NCBI GenBank assembly: GCA_016926695.1
Contig: JAFGOB010000079.1
Location: 1 to 32,976, forward strand
Direction of reading: 5' to 3'
Source: Dehalococcoidales bacterium
Lineage (GTDB): Bacteria; Chloroflexota; Dehalococcoidia; Dehalococcoidales; UBA3254
Length of the DNA: 32,976 nucleotides
Part shown: in pieces, positions 14,633-23,274 of the stretch
How positions within the stretch are numbered: the stretch's first letter is position 1
How the letters are laid out: each line of letters opens with the position of its first letter
Notes under the pieces: generated by a model
What the model saw: the letters and a program-made list of their open reading frames with translations, nothing else
Databases searched by the model: none
What the model was told of the DNA's origin: nothing
Translations under genes and position numbers: made by a program

Positions 14633-15298
14633 CTAAGAAGGAATATCTTCAAGAGTAAACCAGCCTTTTTTAAGACCGTATATCATTGCTTCAGAACGGG
14701 ACCCAATGCCCAGTTTATTAAAAATACTCCTCATATGCGCCTGCACTGTGCGAATGCTGATAAAAAGCGCTTCAGCGATGTCCTTATTGCTGACTCCTTT
14801 GGCTACCATCCTGAGGACTTCCATTTCACGCTCACTAAGGTTATTGGCGCTGGGAGCGGCTTTAATAGAACAGGATTCGGGAGTTTTCCAGTGAGACATC
14901 AATTTCCGTAAAACTGCTGGATGCAGAACGGGTTCTCCGTTGTAAACAGCACGCACAGCCTCGATTAGTTTATCACCGCTGACATCTTTTAGCAGATAGC
15001 CCGCCGCTCCTATTTCCAGGAGCCCGAAAATATACTCATCGTAATCGTATCCGGTCAATACCAGAATAATTGTATTGGGCAGTATTTCCTTTATTTTCTT
15101 GGTAGCTTCTACCCCGCCCATACCCGGCATCGCCACGTCCAGAATTATAACATCCGGTTTAAGTTCGTCAGCCAGGCGTATGGCTTCTTCCCCGTCGCTG
15201 GCCTCGCCGACAACCTTAAAATCAGGTTCATTCTCAAGTAACTGGCGTGTACCCTGTCTCAGGATAACATGATCGTCAACCAATAATATGCGTATCAT
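14633..15298 (-). CDS. NarL/FixJ-type response regulator (REC plus LuxR HTH)
   Basis: A 221-residue two-domain regulator. The receiver domain (3-118) has every key residue: acidic pair D8-D9, phosphoacceptor D54 in ILDVAMPG, T82 and K104 (LLKD). After a linker, a LuxR-type helix-turn-helix spans 154-212 (LSEREMEVLRMVAKGVSNKD, then RTVQAHMRSIFNKLG). Phosphorylation by the neighbouring kinase should allow dimerisation and DNA binding. It is the first gene of the operon, with the kinase 18 bp downstream. The targets are unknown; the hydrogenase operon, divergent and 340 bp away, is an obvious candidate by position only. Confidence 0.95.
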   Translation of the reverse strand: MIRILLVDDHVILRQGTRQLLENEPDFKVVGEASDGEEAIRLADELKPDVIILDVAMPGMGGVEATKKIKEILPNTIILVLTGYDYDEYIFGLLEIGAAGYLLKDVSGDKLIEAVRAVYNGEPVLHPAVLRKLMSHWKTPESCSIKAAPSANNLSEREMEVLRMVAKGVSNKDIAEALFISIRTVQAHMRSIFNKLGIGSRSEAMIYGLKKGWFTLEDIPS

Positions 15299-15309
15299 CT
15301 TTCAACTAA

Positions 15310-15339
15310 ATTATACTCTGCGCTGTTTCGGCCTTTCAA
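15310..15339 (-). promoter_or_regulatory. Sigma-70 promoter of the response regulator-kinase operon
   Basis: On the minus strand: -35 TTGAAA (15339-15334), an 18-bp spacer and a perfect -10 TATAAT (15315-15310). The start of transcription should fall near 15303, only about five bases before the ATG at 15298, so the mRNA would be almost leaderless; no Shine-Dalgarno sequence fits in that space. Confidence 0.65.
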
Positions 15340-15590
15340 GTTGAGGAATAGGCATAAATGCCTAATACCGGTTAACATTGAACTCAGTGATTGTGCCGAT
15401 GCGATACCACCCTCATCTATATTCTAATAAGAATAGGCTAATCGAATATATAATATATTTAACGGATAATTGGCAACCCGGCAGAAAATATAACGGATTC
15501 CCGGTTAAAATGATTTCCGGTCTTTTTCGATTATAGCAGTAAATCAAGCACATTGAACTAAACTATTGACCGAACGGAAAGTTTTTCGTA

Positions 15591-15606
15591 GAGCTATTAA
15601 TAGCTC
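15591..15606. promoter_or_regulatory. Perfect 16-bp palindrome upstream of the hydrogenase operon
   Basis: GAGCTATTAATAGCTC is its own reverse complement over all 16 bases and ends 32 bases before the start codon of the first hydrogenase gene. This is the place and form of an operator for a dimeric regulator. No good -35/-10 pair was found to go with it, so the promoter may be activator-dependent. Its regulator is not identified. Confidence 0.6.
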
Positions 15607-15638
15607 GTGTTAAATAGAAAGACCCAGAGGACAAGATT

Positions 15639-16235
15639 ATGAATCAAAAAGAGGGAAAGATAGAAGAGACACTCAACGAACCTGTTACAAAGCAAGAACT
15701 GGCTGACATCGACCGCATCCTGCTGGAAGAAAGGGCCAGAGGCAATGTAAAGAGCAGCGGCAGCGGTCGCTGCCGCGGCAGCGCGATCTATGATGAAATA
15801 CGCAAGTATATTGCGGAAACAGACGGACAGGCAGGTGCATTGATCAGGGTGCTGCAAAAGTCCCAGAACCTGATCGGTTATCTCCCCACACAGGTAATAA
15901 AGGCCATCTCCTATGAGATGAAATACCCCCTGAGTGAAATCTACGGCATCGTCAGCTTCTATCACTTTTTCTCGCTGCATCCGAAAGGCAAGTACGTTAT
16001 CCAGGTCTGCATGGGAACAAGTTGTTATGTCAAAGGCGGACAGGCCATTCTGGATACCCTTAGAAAGGAATTAAATCTTTTGCCTGACCAGGTCACCGAT
16101 GACGGCAAGTTCTCGCTTGAAGTTGTCCGCTGCCTGGGTGCATGCGGTCTCTCACCGGTTATGTCAGTCGGGACGGACATACACGGCAGAGTTAAAGCCA
16201 GTAAAATAGTGGAAATACTGAACGCTTACAGCTAG
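15639..16235 (+). CDS. NuoE/HoxE-like [2Fe-2S] subunit of the hydrogenase-diaphorase complex
   Basis: A 198-residue protein. After a 40-residue polar extension, residues 50-195 form the NuoE (24 kDa) fold: a helical bundle, then a thioredoxin-like domain with the four [2Fe-2S] ligands C124, C129, C165 and C169 (CMGTSC and CLGACG). In NuoE, HoxE and HydC this subunit passes electrons to or from the FMN subunit. It is the first gene of a six-gene operon; the NuoF-GltD fusion starts 12 bp after it. GAGGACAAG precedes the ATG. Assignment to the hydrogenase complex rests on the gene order. Confidence 0.93.
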   Translation: MNQKEGKIEETLNEPVTKQELADIDRILLEERARGNVKSSGSGRCRGSAIYDEIRKYIAETDGQAGALIRVLQKSQNLIGYLPTQVIKAISYEMKYPLSEIYGIVSFYHFFSLHPKGKYVIQVCMGTSCYVKGGQAILDTLRKELNLLPDQVTDDGKFSLEVVRCLGACGLSPVMSVGTDIHGRVKASKIVEILNAYS

Positions 16236-16247
16236 GATTGGTGTTCT

Positions 16248-19200
16248 ATGATAAAAACGATCAAAAATGTCGAAGAACTGAAACTGTTTCACGAGCAAGC
16301 CAAAGCCAAAGCGGACGAACTGGAATCCCAGTTCCAGGTCAAGGTCCATATGGGAAGCTGCGGTATCGCCTCCGGGGCAGAAAAGGTCTACGAGACATTC
16401 ATCCGTGAGATGGAAAAGAGGAAACTTCCGGGAATCGTTATACAAAAGGCTGCCTGTATCGGCCTGTGTGATATTGAACCCGTGGTCAGTATTTTCGTAC
16501 CGGATGAAGAAAGAGTAATATACTACGATGTGAATGAAGAAAAAGCCCTCAGGATAATCGAGGACCATCTGCTGAGGGGCAAGCCGGTGACGGAATGGGT
16601 TTTCGATTCAAATTCCCCCCGTATGAAACTCCAGGAAACAAGGGTGATGCAAAACCAGTACAGCGATCCGGCGGACATCGAGATGTATATGGCCCATGGA
16701 GGGTATTTGGCCCTGGCTAAAGCCCTTACACAGATGAGACCCAATGATGTCATCAGCGAAGTTCTGAAATCAGGACTGAGAGGTAGAGGCGGAGCAGGTT
16801 TTCCCACAGCCAGGAAATGGGAATATGTCAGGGTCTCTAACTATAAAGAAAAACATGTGGTGTGCAATGGCGACGAGGGAGATCCCGGGGCATATATGAA
16901 CCGTACAGTAATGGAAGGAAATCCGCACTCTATTATTGAAGGTATGGCAATAGGAGCCTATGCCATCGGGGACGTACGCCAGGGCTATGCCTACATCCGT
17001 GCCGAATACCCTCTGGCTATTGAAACGCTTAAACTGGCTATATCGCAGGCCATGGAATGCGGTCTACTGGGAAAAAATATCCTGGGGACCGGATTTGATT
17101 TCTTCCTGGACATTTTTCCGGGCGCAGGAGCCTTTGTCTGCGGCGAAGAGACCGCCCTCCTGACATCGATAGAAGGAAGAAGAGGAAATCCCCGTCAGCG
17201 TCCCCCCTTCCCCTCAACCCCCGAAGGAGGTCTGCTGGGTAAACCTACCACTTTGAATAATGTTGAGACCTGGTCCAATGTTCCGTTGATTATTTTAAAG
17301 GGAGCGGACTGGTTTTCACAGGTAGGCAATGAAAAATGCAAGGGAACAAAGACTCTCTGCCTGGTCGGTAAAATCAATAATCCGGGACTGGTGGAAGTGC
17401 CACTGGGGATTTCACTCGGCCAACTGATATTTGATATTGGAGGAGGTATACCCAACGGTAAGAAATTCAAGGCGGTTCAACTGGGTGGCCCTTCGGGAGG
17501 TGTGATACCCATCGAACACATCAATACGCCTGTTGATTATGAAGCTATACCTTCACTGGGAGCGATCATGGGGTCCGGTGGAGTGGTAGTCATGGATGAG
17601 AATAGCTGTATGGTGGACGTCGCCAAGTTCTTCCTTGAATTCAACAAAGATGAGTCCTGCGGAAAATGCACACCCTGCCGGGCAGGTATTCCCCAGATGC
17701 TGGCGATCCTGAACAGGATCAGCCGCGGAGAAGGTAAACTGGAAGACCTTGACACTCTTTTGGAATTAGGAGAGACCATATCCAATGCCTCCCTGTGCGG
17801 GCTTGGACAGACATCAGCCAACCCGGTCCTGACTACCTTACGCTATTTCCGCGAGGAATATGAAGCCCACATTATCGATAAACACTGCCCGGCTTCCTTC
17901 TGCCGGGCCCTGTTTAAATCACCCTGTCAACATACCTGCCCGGTCGAACTGGATATCCCGGGTTATGCCGCACTGATTAAAGCCGGCAGGTATGCCGATG
18001 CTTATGCCCTGATAAAACAGCGTAATCCTCTGCCTTCCGTCTGCGGCAGGGTCTGCCACCACCCCTGCGAACTGAAATGCAACCGCACCCAGATCGACCA
18101 GCCAATTGCCATACGCGAACTGAAACGTTTCGCGGCAGACTGGGCTCTGGAACATGATGCGACTTATATTCCCAGGCTCAAACCAGGTAAAAATAAGAAA
18201 GTGGCGATTATCGGGGCTGGGCCTGCCGGTCTGGCGGCAGCCTGGGACCTGGCTATCGAAGGATACCAGGTTACCATCTTTGAGTCCTTGCCTGTGGCCG
18301 GCGGTATGATGGCCACTGCCATACCGGAATATCGTATGCCCCGGGATATCCTGCAAAAAGAAATCAAGCAAATAGAGGATCTGGGTGTTGAAATCAAGCT
18401 CAATTTTACTGTCAACTATGTTAAAACGCTTTTACAGGACAGTTTCCAGGCTGTGTTTATTGCCACCGGCGCACACCAGGGCACCAAGCTGGGTATACCG
18501 GGCGAAAACCTCGAGGGGGTGTATGACGCCATCCACTTCCTCAAAGAAGTCAACCTGGGCCATGATATTAATATCAGTATAGGAAAAAAGGTAGCGGTAA
18601 TCGGTGGCGGCAACTCAGCTATCGATTCAGCCAGAATAGCCCTGCGTAAAGGAGCGGAGGAAGTACATATATTCTACCGCAGGCAGAAAGACGATATGCC
18701 GGCCGAGGAAGAAGAAGTAAAGGCTGCTCTGGATGAAGGAATTATTTTCCACTTCCTGACCAACCCGTTAATGCTATCAGGTGATGAGAGGGTCACCGGG
18801 ATGGAGGTTGTACAAATGGAAGTGGGTGAGATCGACCGCAGCGGACGCAAGGTCACTCGTCCTGTTCCAGGTTCGGAATTCACTGTGGAGGTTGATACCG
18901 TTATTGCCGCTATAGGCCAGAAACCTGAGACCTCGTTTATCAATATTAATGAAATCCAGATAGCCAAAGACGGCACAATCGTTGCAGACAAACGTACTCT
19001 CGCTACAGGTAGAGCAGGAGTATTTGCCGGCGGCGATGTTGTTACCGGGCCGAAAACGGTTATTGAAGCAATTGCTCAGGGACAAAGGGCCGCGTGTTCC
19101 ATCCATAGATTCCTGGAAGGACAGGAACTGATACCCATGATGGAAAGACATCTTAACGATACTATTTCGGTACCGCAGGAGCCCACCAGCCAGGAGGAAC

Positions 19201-19349
19201 TGAAAGAAAAAGCCAGGGCTGCGATCAGGGAAATAGACGTAGAAGAAAGGAAGAACACATTCAAGGAAGTCACCCTGACTTTCAGCGAGGAAGAAGCCAG
19301 GCAGGAAGCATCACGTTGTATGCGATGCGACCTTGATTTGGGAGGTTAA
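16248..19349 (+). CDS. Fusion of NuoF/HoxF-type diaphorase and GltD/NfnB-type NAD(P)H oxidoreductase
   Basis: A single 1033-residue frame. Residues 1-115: thioredoxin-like ferredoxin domain (C38, C70, C74), as in HydB/HoxF. Residues 130-540: NuoF core with the FMN/NADH site (GRGGAGFPTARKW at 179-191, GDEGDPGAYMNRT at 208-220) and the [4Fe-4S] motif CGKCTPC (471-477) plus C517. Residues 545-640: the cysteine-rich helical domain typical of GltD and NfnB (C560, C564, C599, C603, C607, C611). Residues 650-960: tandem Rossmann FAD and NAD(P) domains (GAGPAG at 656-661, GGGNSAIDSAR at 786-796, GGDVVTGPKTVIEA near 928-941). A final CMRC sits at 1024-1027. The protein thus has two flavin sites and two pyridine-nucleotide sites. 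This suits coupling of NAD(H), NADP(H) and ferredoxin or H2; bifurcation is inference. Confidence 0.93.
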   Translation: MIKTIKNVEELKLFHEQAKAKADELESQFQVKVHMGSCGIASGAEKVYETFIREMEKRKLPGIVIQKAACIGLCDIEPVVSIFVPDEERVIYYDVNEEKALRIIEDHLLRGKPVTEWVFDSNSPRMKLQETRVMQNQYSDPADIEMYMAHGGYLALAKALTQMRPNDVISEVLKSGLRGRGGAGFPTARKWEYVRVSNYKEKHVVCNGDEGDPGAYMNRTVMEGNPHSIIEGMAIGAYAIGDVRQGYAYIRAEYPLAIETLKLAISQAMECGLLGKNILGTGFDFFLDIFPGAGAFVCGEETALLTSIEGRRGNPRQRPPFPSTPEGGLLGKPTTLNNVETWSNVPLIILKGADWFSQVGNEKCKGTKTLCLVGKINNPGLVEVPLGISLGQLIFDIGGGIPNGKKFKAVQLGGPSGGVIPIEHINTPVDYEAIPSLGAIMGSGGVVVMDENSCMVDVAKFFLEFNKDESCGKCTPCRAGIPQMLAILNRISRGEGKLEDLDTLLELGETISNASLCGLGQTSANPVLTTLRYFREEYEAHIIDKHCPASFCRALFKSPCQHTCPVELDIPGYAALIKAGRYADAYALIKQRNPLPSVCGRVCHHPCELKCNRTQIDQPIAIRELKRFAADWALEHDATYIPRLKPGKNKKVAIIGAGPAGLAAAWDLAIEGYQVTIFESLPVAGGMMATAIPEYRMPRDILQKEIKQIEDLGVEIKLNFTVNYVKTLLQDSFQAVFIATGAHQGTKLGIPGENLEGVYDAIHFLKEVNLGHDINISIGKKVAVIGGGNSAIDSARIALRKGAEEVHIFYRRQKDDMPAEEEEVKAALDEGIIFHFLTNPLMLSGDERVTGMEVVQMEVGEIDRSGRKVTRPVPGSEFTVEVDTVIAAIGQKPETSFININEIQIAKDGTIVADKRTLATGRAGVFAGGDVVTGPKTVIEAIAQGQRAACSIHRFLEGQELIPMMERHLNDTISVPQEPTSQEELKEKARAAIREIDVEERKNTFKEVTLTFSEEEARQEASRCMRCDLDLGG

Positions 19350-19352
19350 TCA

Positions 19353-21281
19353 ATGCAAGAAATCATCCTGACAATTAATGGTATTAAAGTTAAAGGCTCC
19401 CAGGGCGATAGCGTCCTTGACGTTTGCAAGCGTAACGGAATTGACGTCCCTACACTCTGTCATCTGCCGGGCGTAACTGATATCGCTGCCTGCCGGATAT
19501 GCGTGGTAGAGATTGAAGGGGAAAGGAGAGTTACTCCTTCCTGTACCTATCCCGCCCGTGATGGACTGGTGGTCAGAACAGACACGGAGAAACTGGAAAA
19601 GTACCGCAGGCAGGTGCTTGAACTTTTGTTCACGGAACGAAACCACTTTTGTATGTTCTGCGAGCAGTCCGGTGACTGCGAACTTCAAAAGATGGCTTAC
19701 CGGTATCAAATGGAGAACGTGCGTTACGAATATCTCTTCCCCAGGATGAAAGTAGATACCTTAAGCCGGTACCTGGCTATCGATCATAACCGCTGTATCC
19801 TGTGCGGACGCTGCATACGTGTATGTGATCAACTGGAAGCCGTGCATACCCTTGACTTCGGCGGGAGAGGGCACAATACGACCGTATGTGCAGATATCGA
19901 CACCCCCCTGGGTGAATCAACCTGTACACAATGCGGTGCGTGCCTTCAGGCCTGTCCTACCGGAGCCATAATGAGTAAAGTCAGTATGTATAAAGGCAAA
20001 AGCGACAACTGCCAGATAATACAGACAATCTGCCAGAACTGCAGCATCGGGTGTGAACTGAACGTTTTGGTGAAAGACAATAATATCGTCAGGATTCAGG
20101 CTCCGGATATTGCATCTCCCAGGGGGGTTCTTTGCAGGATAGGCCGCTTCGACGATCTTCAGCCACAGGGGACCCGCATCCTCTCTCCTCTGGTAAGAAA
20201 TAAGGAGGGCAAACTGGACAAGTGCTCTCTGGATGAAGCCATCTCTTTGATAGCCTCTAAAATGACGGAATTTGAAGGAGATTTCGGAGGCATTATTTCT
20301 TCCCGCAGCACTAGCGAGGCTCTGCACGCATTCCAGGGACTATTCAACACCGCCAGCAATAGCCTGGTAGACACCCTGGATGGAGAAAAATACCGGCTGC
20401 TTTTCCAGGAACTGAAACATCTTAACCGCAAGCAGGAATACGATCTGCCCTTTGAAGCGCTGGCACAGGCAGACTGCATCCTTGTAATCGGTACGGACCT
20501 GGCTGATACACACCCCATGGCGGCGACTTTCATTCGCAGGTACCTGAAACGGAATAACACGCAGTTGATAGTAATTGATGGCGTAAAGGACAATTTCGGG
20601 ATTTATACCGACCTGTGGCTTCAGCCCAAACCGGGAACAGAAGACTCATTGATAAACGGACTTTTTAACCTGATCAACCCGGACAACTCAACTCCCAACG
20701 GTGAAGACGTCACCACGAGACTTCAACAAATAACCGGTATCGAACCCTCACTGACTCACGCTGCCGTTTCCATAATCCATCAGTCCAGACATCCCATCAT
20801 AGTATATGGCAACGGTACGGCTGAAACGGATGTAGCCATAGCGGAAAGTCTCGCCAGACTCAGTACATGGAACGGCGATGCTGTTCATCCCGGTATGATA
20901 GCTCTAAAACCCTCTATAAACAGCCAGGAAGCCTGGAGGCTGGGACTTGCCAGTCAGAATATCAGTTCCAACGGAATGAAAGGCCTGTATCTGCTGCTTT
21001 CAGATAATAACCTGGACGAGAAGACAATCGAGCTGCTGAGGAAAGTTGCCTTCAGAGTAGTCCAGGCCAGCTATTTCTCCCCCGCCACTGAATTAGCGGA
21101 TATCATTATTCCTTCACCTGTGTGGTCTGAAAGGGAGGGATCATATACAACCACAGATGGCAGAAAAGTCCATGCCAATGGGGTATTAGAGCCTGCACCC
21201 GGTATTTTGCAGGACAAGGACATTCTGATCAGACTGACAAAAACATTCGTTGATAATTTGAACCGTAAATCGGGAGGTTAA
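19353..21281 (+). CDS. NuoG/HoxU-like iron-sulfur subunit with truncated molybdopterin-oxidoreductase-type domain
   Basis: A 642-residue protein. The N terminus has a [2Fe-2S] plant-type ferredoxin domain (C36, C47, C50, C64), a His-ligated cluster motif HFCMFCEQSGDC (H98, C100, C103, C109), two [4Fe-4S] motifs (C148, C151, C154, C158; C191, C194, C197, C201) and a further set at C227, C230, C234 and C261 as in the molybdopterin-oxidoreductase [4Fe-4S] domain. The remainder (about 270-642) resembles the NuoG/FdhF large domain but is short. It should wire the diaphorase to the hydrogenase small subunit. True HoxU proteins end after about 240 residues, so this is closer to NuoG. Starts three bases after the fusion gene, with GGGAGG before the ATG. 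Confidence 0.9.
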   Translation: MQEIILTINGIKVKGSQGDSVLDVCKRNGIDVPTLCHLPGVTDIAACRICVVEIEGERRVTPSCTYPARDGLVVRTDTEKLEKYRRQVLELLFTERNHFCMFCEQSGDCELQKMAYRYQMENVRYEYLFPRMKVDTLSRYLAIDHNRCILCGRCIRVCDQLEAVHTLDFGGRGHNTTVCADIDTPLGESTCTQCGACLQACPTGAIMSKVSMYKGKSDNCQIIQTICQNCSIGCELNVLVKDNNIVRIQAPDIASPRGVLCRIGRFDDLQPQGTRILSPLVRNKEGKLDKCSLDEAISLIASKMTEFEGDFGGIISSRSTSEALHAFQGLFNTASNSLVDTLDGEKYRLLFQELKHLNRKQEYDLPFEALAQADCILVIGTDLADTHPMAATFIRRYLKRNNTQLIVIDGVKDNFGIYTDLWLQPKPGTEDSLINGLFNLINPDNSTPNGEDVTTRLQQITGIEPSLTHAAVSIIHQSRHPIIVYGNGTAETDVAIAESLARLSTWNGDAVHPGMIALKPSINSQEAWRLGLASQNISSNGMKGLYLLLSDNNLDEKTIELLRKVAFRVVQASYFSPATELADIIIPSPVWSEREGSYTTTDGRKVHANGVLEPAPGILQDKDILIRLTKTFVDNLNRKSGG

Positions 21282-21283
21282 AG

Positions 21284-21817
21284 GTGGCAAAGATAAAAGT
21301 AGCTACGGTTTGGCTGGATAGCTGCTCAGGCTGTCATATGTCCCTGCTTGATATTGATAATGCACTTATAGAGCTGGCCGACGTGCTCGAATTCAATGCC
21401 AGTCCTATCACGGATATCAAGGAATTCGATGATGTAGACCTAGGCATCGTTGAAGGCTCCGTGGGTAATACCCATGATGAAGAGGTGGTGAAAAACCTCA
21501 GGGAGAAATGCAGGATACTGATAGCCGTGGGTGACTGCGCCTGTTTCGGCGGAATCAACGCGATGCGAAACCTGTTTGACAGAGAAGATGTCATAGCCCG
21601 CTGCTATTCTACTGAAAGTACGGTCAAGGACGGAGTTGTCCCTGATTCGGAGGACCTGCCCGAACTGATCCCGCAACGTCCGCTGAATCAAGTGGTAAAG
21701 GTGGACTGCTATATACCCGGCTGCCCGCCTTCAGCCGCAAATATTCTGTACGTGCTGAAAGAGCTTGTACAGGGCAGGATACCTGTACTGCCCGGCGATA
21801 TGATGAAATTTGACTGA
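21284..21817 (+). CDS. hoxY: [NiFe]-hydrogenase small subunit, HoxY-like
   Basis: A 177-residue protein without a signal peptide, so cytoplasmic. The proximal [4Fe-4S] ligands of the hydrogenase small-subunit (NADH dehydrogenase 20 kDa) family are all present: C14 and C17 (DSCSGCHMS), C85 (GDCACFGG) and C147 (PGCPPS). The short length, with no extra ferredoxin domain, matches HoxY and the group 3 enzymes. It links the NiFe site in the large subunit to the NuoG-like chain of clusters. The start is a GTG at 21284, with GGGAGG eight bases before it; the upstream gene ends two bases earlier. Confidence 0.93.
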   Translation: MAKIKVATVWLDSCSGCHMSLLDIDNALIELADVLEFNASPITDIKEFDDVDLGIVEGSVGNTHDEEVVKNLREKCRILIAVGDCACFGGINAMRNLFDREDVIARCYSTESTVKDGVVPDSEDLPELIPQRPLNQVVKVDCYIPGCPPSAANILYVLKELVQGRIPVLPGDMMKFD

Positions 21818-21843
21818 ACGCCTGGAATTTGAGAGGTTTTAAT

Positions 21844-23274
21844 ATGACTAGTAAGATTATTATCGAGCCGGTTACCCGTGTCGAGGGCCATGCCAAGGTT
21901 ACCATTCACCTTGATGATAACGGAAACGTGGAAAAGGCCAAAATGCATGTAACCCAGGTGCGTGGATTCGAGAAATTTTGTGAAGGCCGTCTGTTCTGGG
22001 AAATGCCTTCCATTACGGCGCGTATCTGCGGCATCTGCCCCGTGAGTCATCAGCTTGCCTCTGCCAAAGCCGGGGATGAGATACTGGGGATAAAACTGAC
22101 CCCCACTGCCGGGGCATTAAGAAGACTGCTGCATATGGCGCAGTTGCTGCAATCACACGCACTGCACTTTTTCTATCTTGCCAGCCCTGATCTTCTGCTG
22201 GGAATGGAATCCGACCCGCTAAAACGCAACCTGGTCGGTCTCCTTGAAACCAGCCCGGACCTGGTAAAAAAGGGAGTAGCACTGAGGTCCTTCGGACAAA
22301 GGATTATCGAAATCCTGGGCGATAAGAAAATCCATCCAACGGCTGCTATTCCCGGAGGCATGACAAAAGCTCTCAGCCAGCAGGACCGGGCTGCCATCAT
22401 GATGGGTATTGACAGCGTTATCAGCAACTCTCTGCTGGCCGTAGACATAGTAAAGGACTATATTGCCAGATCAGAGACCGAGGTAGCATCTTTTGCCAAT
22501 TTCCCCAGCAGCTACATGGGGCTGGTGGACGCCGACGGGAACGTCGAGTATTACGACGGATTCATACGTTTCAGGGATAGCAATGGAAATACCCTGGACG
22601 ATAAACTTGACCCTCATGATTACCTGTCGTATATCCAGGAAAAGGTCGAAGACTGGTCCTATCTGAAATTCCCCTTTATTAAAAAGTTCGGGTACCCTGA
22701 GGGTATGTACCGCGTAGGGCCGCTGGGCAGATATAATGTCTCCGACGGCTATGATACACCGCTGGCCAATAAGTCTTTCCAGGAACTCCGCTCTAAACCT
22801 ATTCCGGAAAACAAGGTCCTCCAGGGATCTCTTTACTATCACCTTACCCGTATGATCGAAATGCTCAACACCGCCGAAAAAATAAAAGCCCTGGTGGAAA
22901 AGGATGTTATCTGCGGTACAGATATCTGGCAGACTACCGGTCCGGTAAACGAAGAAGGCATCGGAGTAATCGAAGCCCCCCGCGGGACCCTGATTCACCA
23001 TTACTGGGCGGACAAAAGCGGCGCCATTCGCAAGGTCAATCTAATTGTCGCCACGGGACATAACAACCTGGCGATGAACCTGGCGGTATCCGATGTTGCC
23101 CGTCAAAATATTAAGAACGGCTATGTGACAGAGGGTATACTTAACAAGGTGGAGGTAGCAATCCGCTGCTACGATCCCTGTTTCTCCTGTTCGACCCACG
23201 CCCTGGGACATATGCCGCTTGAAATCGTTATTCAAGAGGCAGACGGCAGAACCCGGCAGGTAATCAGGAACTGA
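21844..23274 (+). CDS. hoxH: [NiFe]-hydrogenase large subunit, HoxH-like
   Basis: A 476-residue catalytic subunit. The nickel ligands are C62 and C65 in [10 protein letters not shown] and C446 and C449 in DPCFSCSTH near the C terminus. The N-terminal [12 protein letters not shown] and the context mark a group 3 soluble enzyme. After H452 a 24-residue C-terminal peptide follows, which must be cut off during maturation; the protease for this is encoded directly downstream. I chose the ATG at 21844: GAGAGG lies seven bases before it, whereas the frame's earlier TTG at 21829 has no ribosome-binding site. It catalyses reversible H2 oxidation in the cytoplasm. Whether it belongs to 3d or a 3c-like branch needs a tree. 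Confidence 0.95.
   Translation: MTSKIIIEPVTRVEGHAKVTIHLDDNGNVEKAKMHVTQVRGFEKFCEGRLFWEMPSITARICGICPVSHQLASAKAGDEILGIKLTPTAGALRRLLHMAQLLQSHALHFFYLASPDLLLGMESDPLKRNLVGLLETSPDLVKKGVALRSFGQRIIEILGDKKIHPTAAIPGGMTKALSQQDRAAIMMGIDSVISNSLLAVDIVKDYIARSETEVASFANFPSSYMGLVDADGNVEYYDGFIRFRDSNGNTLDDKLDPHDYLSYIQEKVEDWSYLKFPFIKKFGYPEGMYRVGPLGRYNVSDGYDTPLANKSFQELRSKPIPENKVLQGSLYYHLTRMIEMLNTAEKIKALVEKDVICGTDIWQTTGPVNEEGIGVIEAPRGTLIHHYWADKSGAIRKVNLIVATGHNNLAMNLAVSDVARQNIKNGYVTEGILNKVEVAIRCYDPCFSCSTHALGHMPLEIVIQEADGRTRQVIRN

Noticed and set aside
15602..15610. The string TAGCTCGTGT shared by 15601-15610 and 32582-32588
   Set aside because: Only partly identical and short; one lies in a palindrome and the other at a start codon, so chance is the simplest reading.
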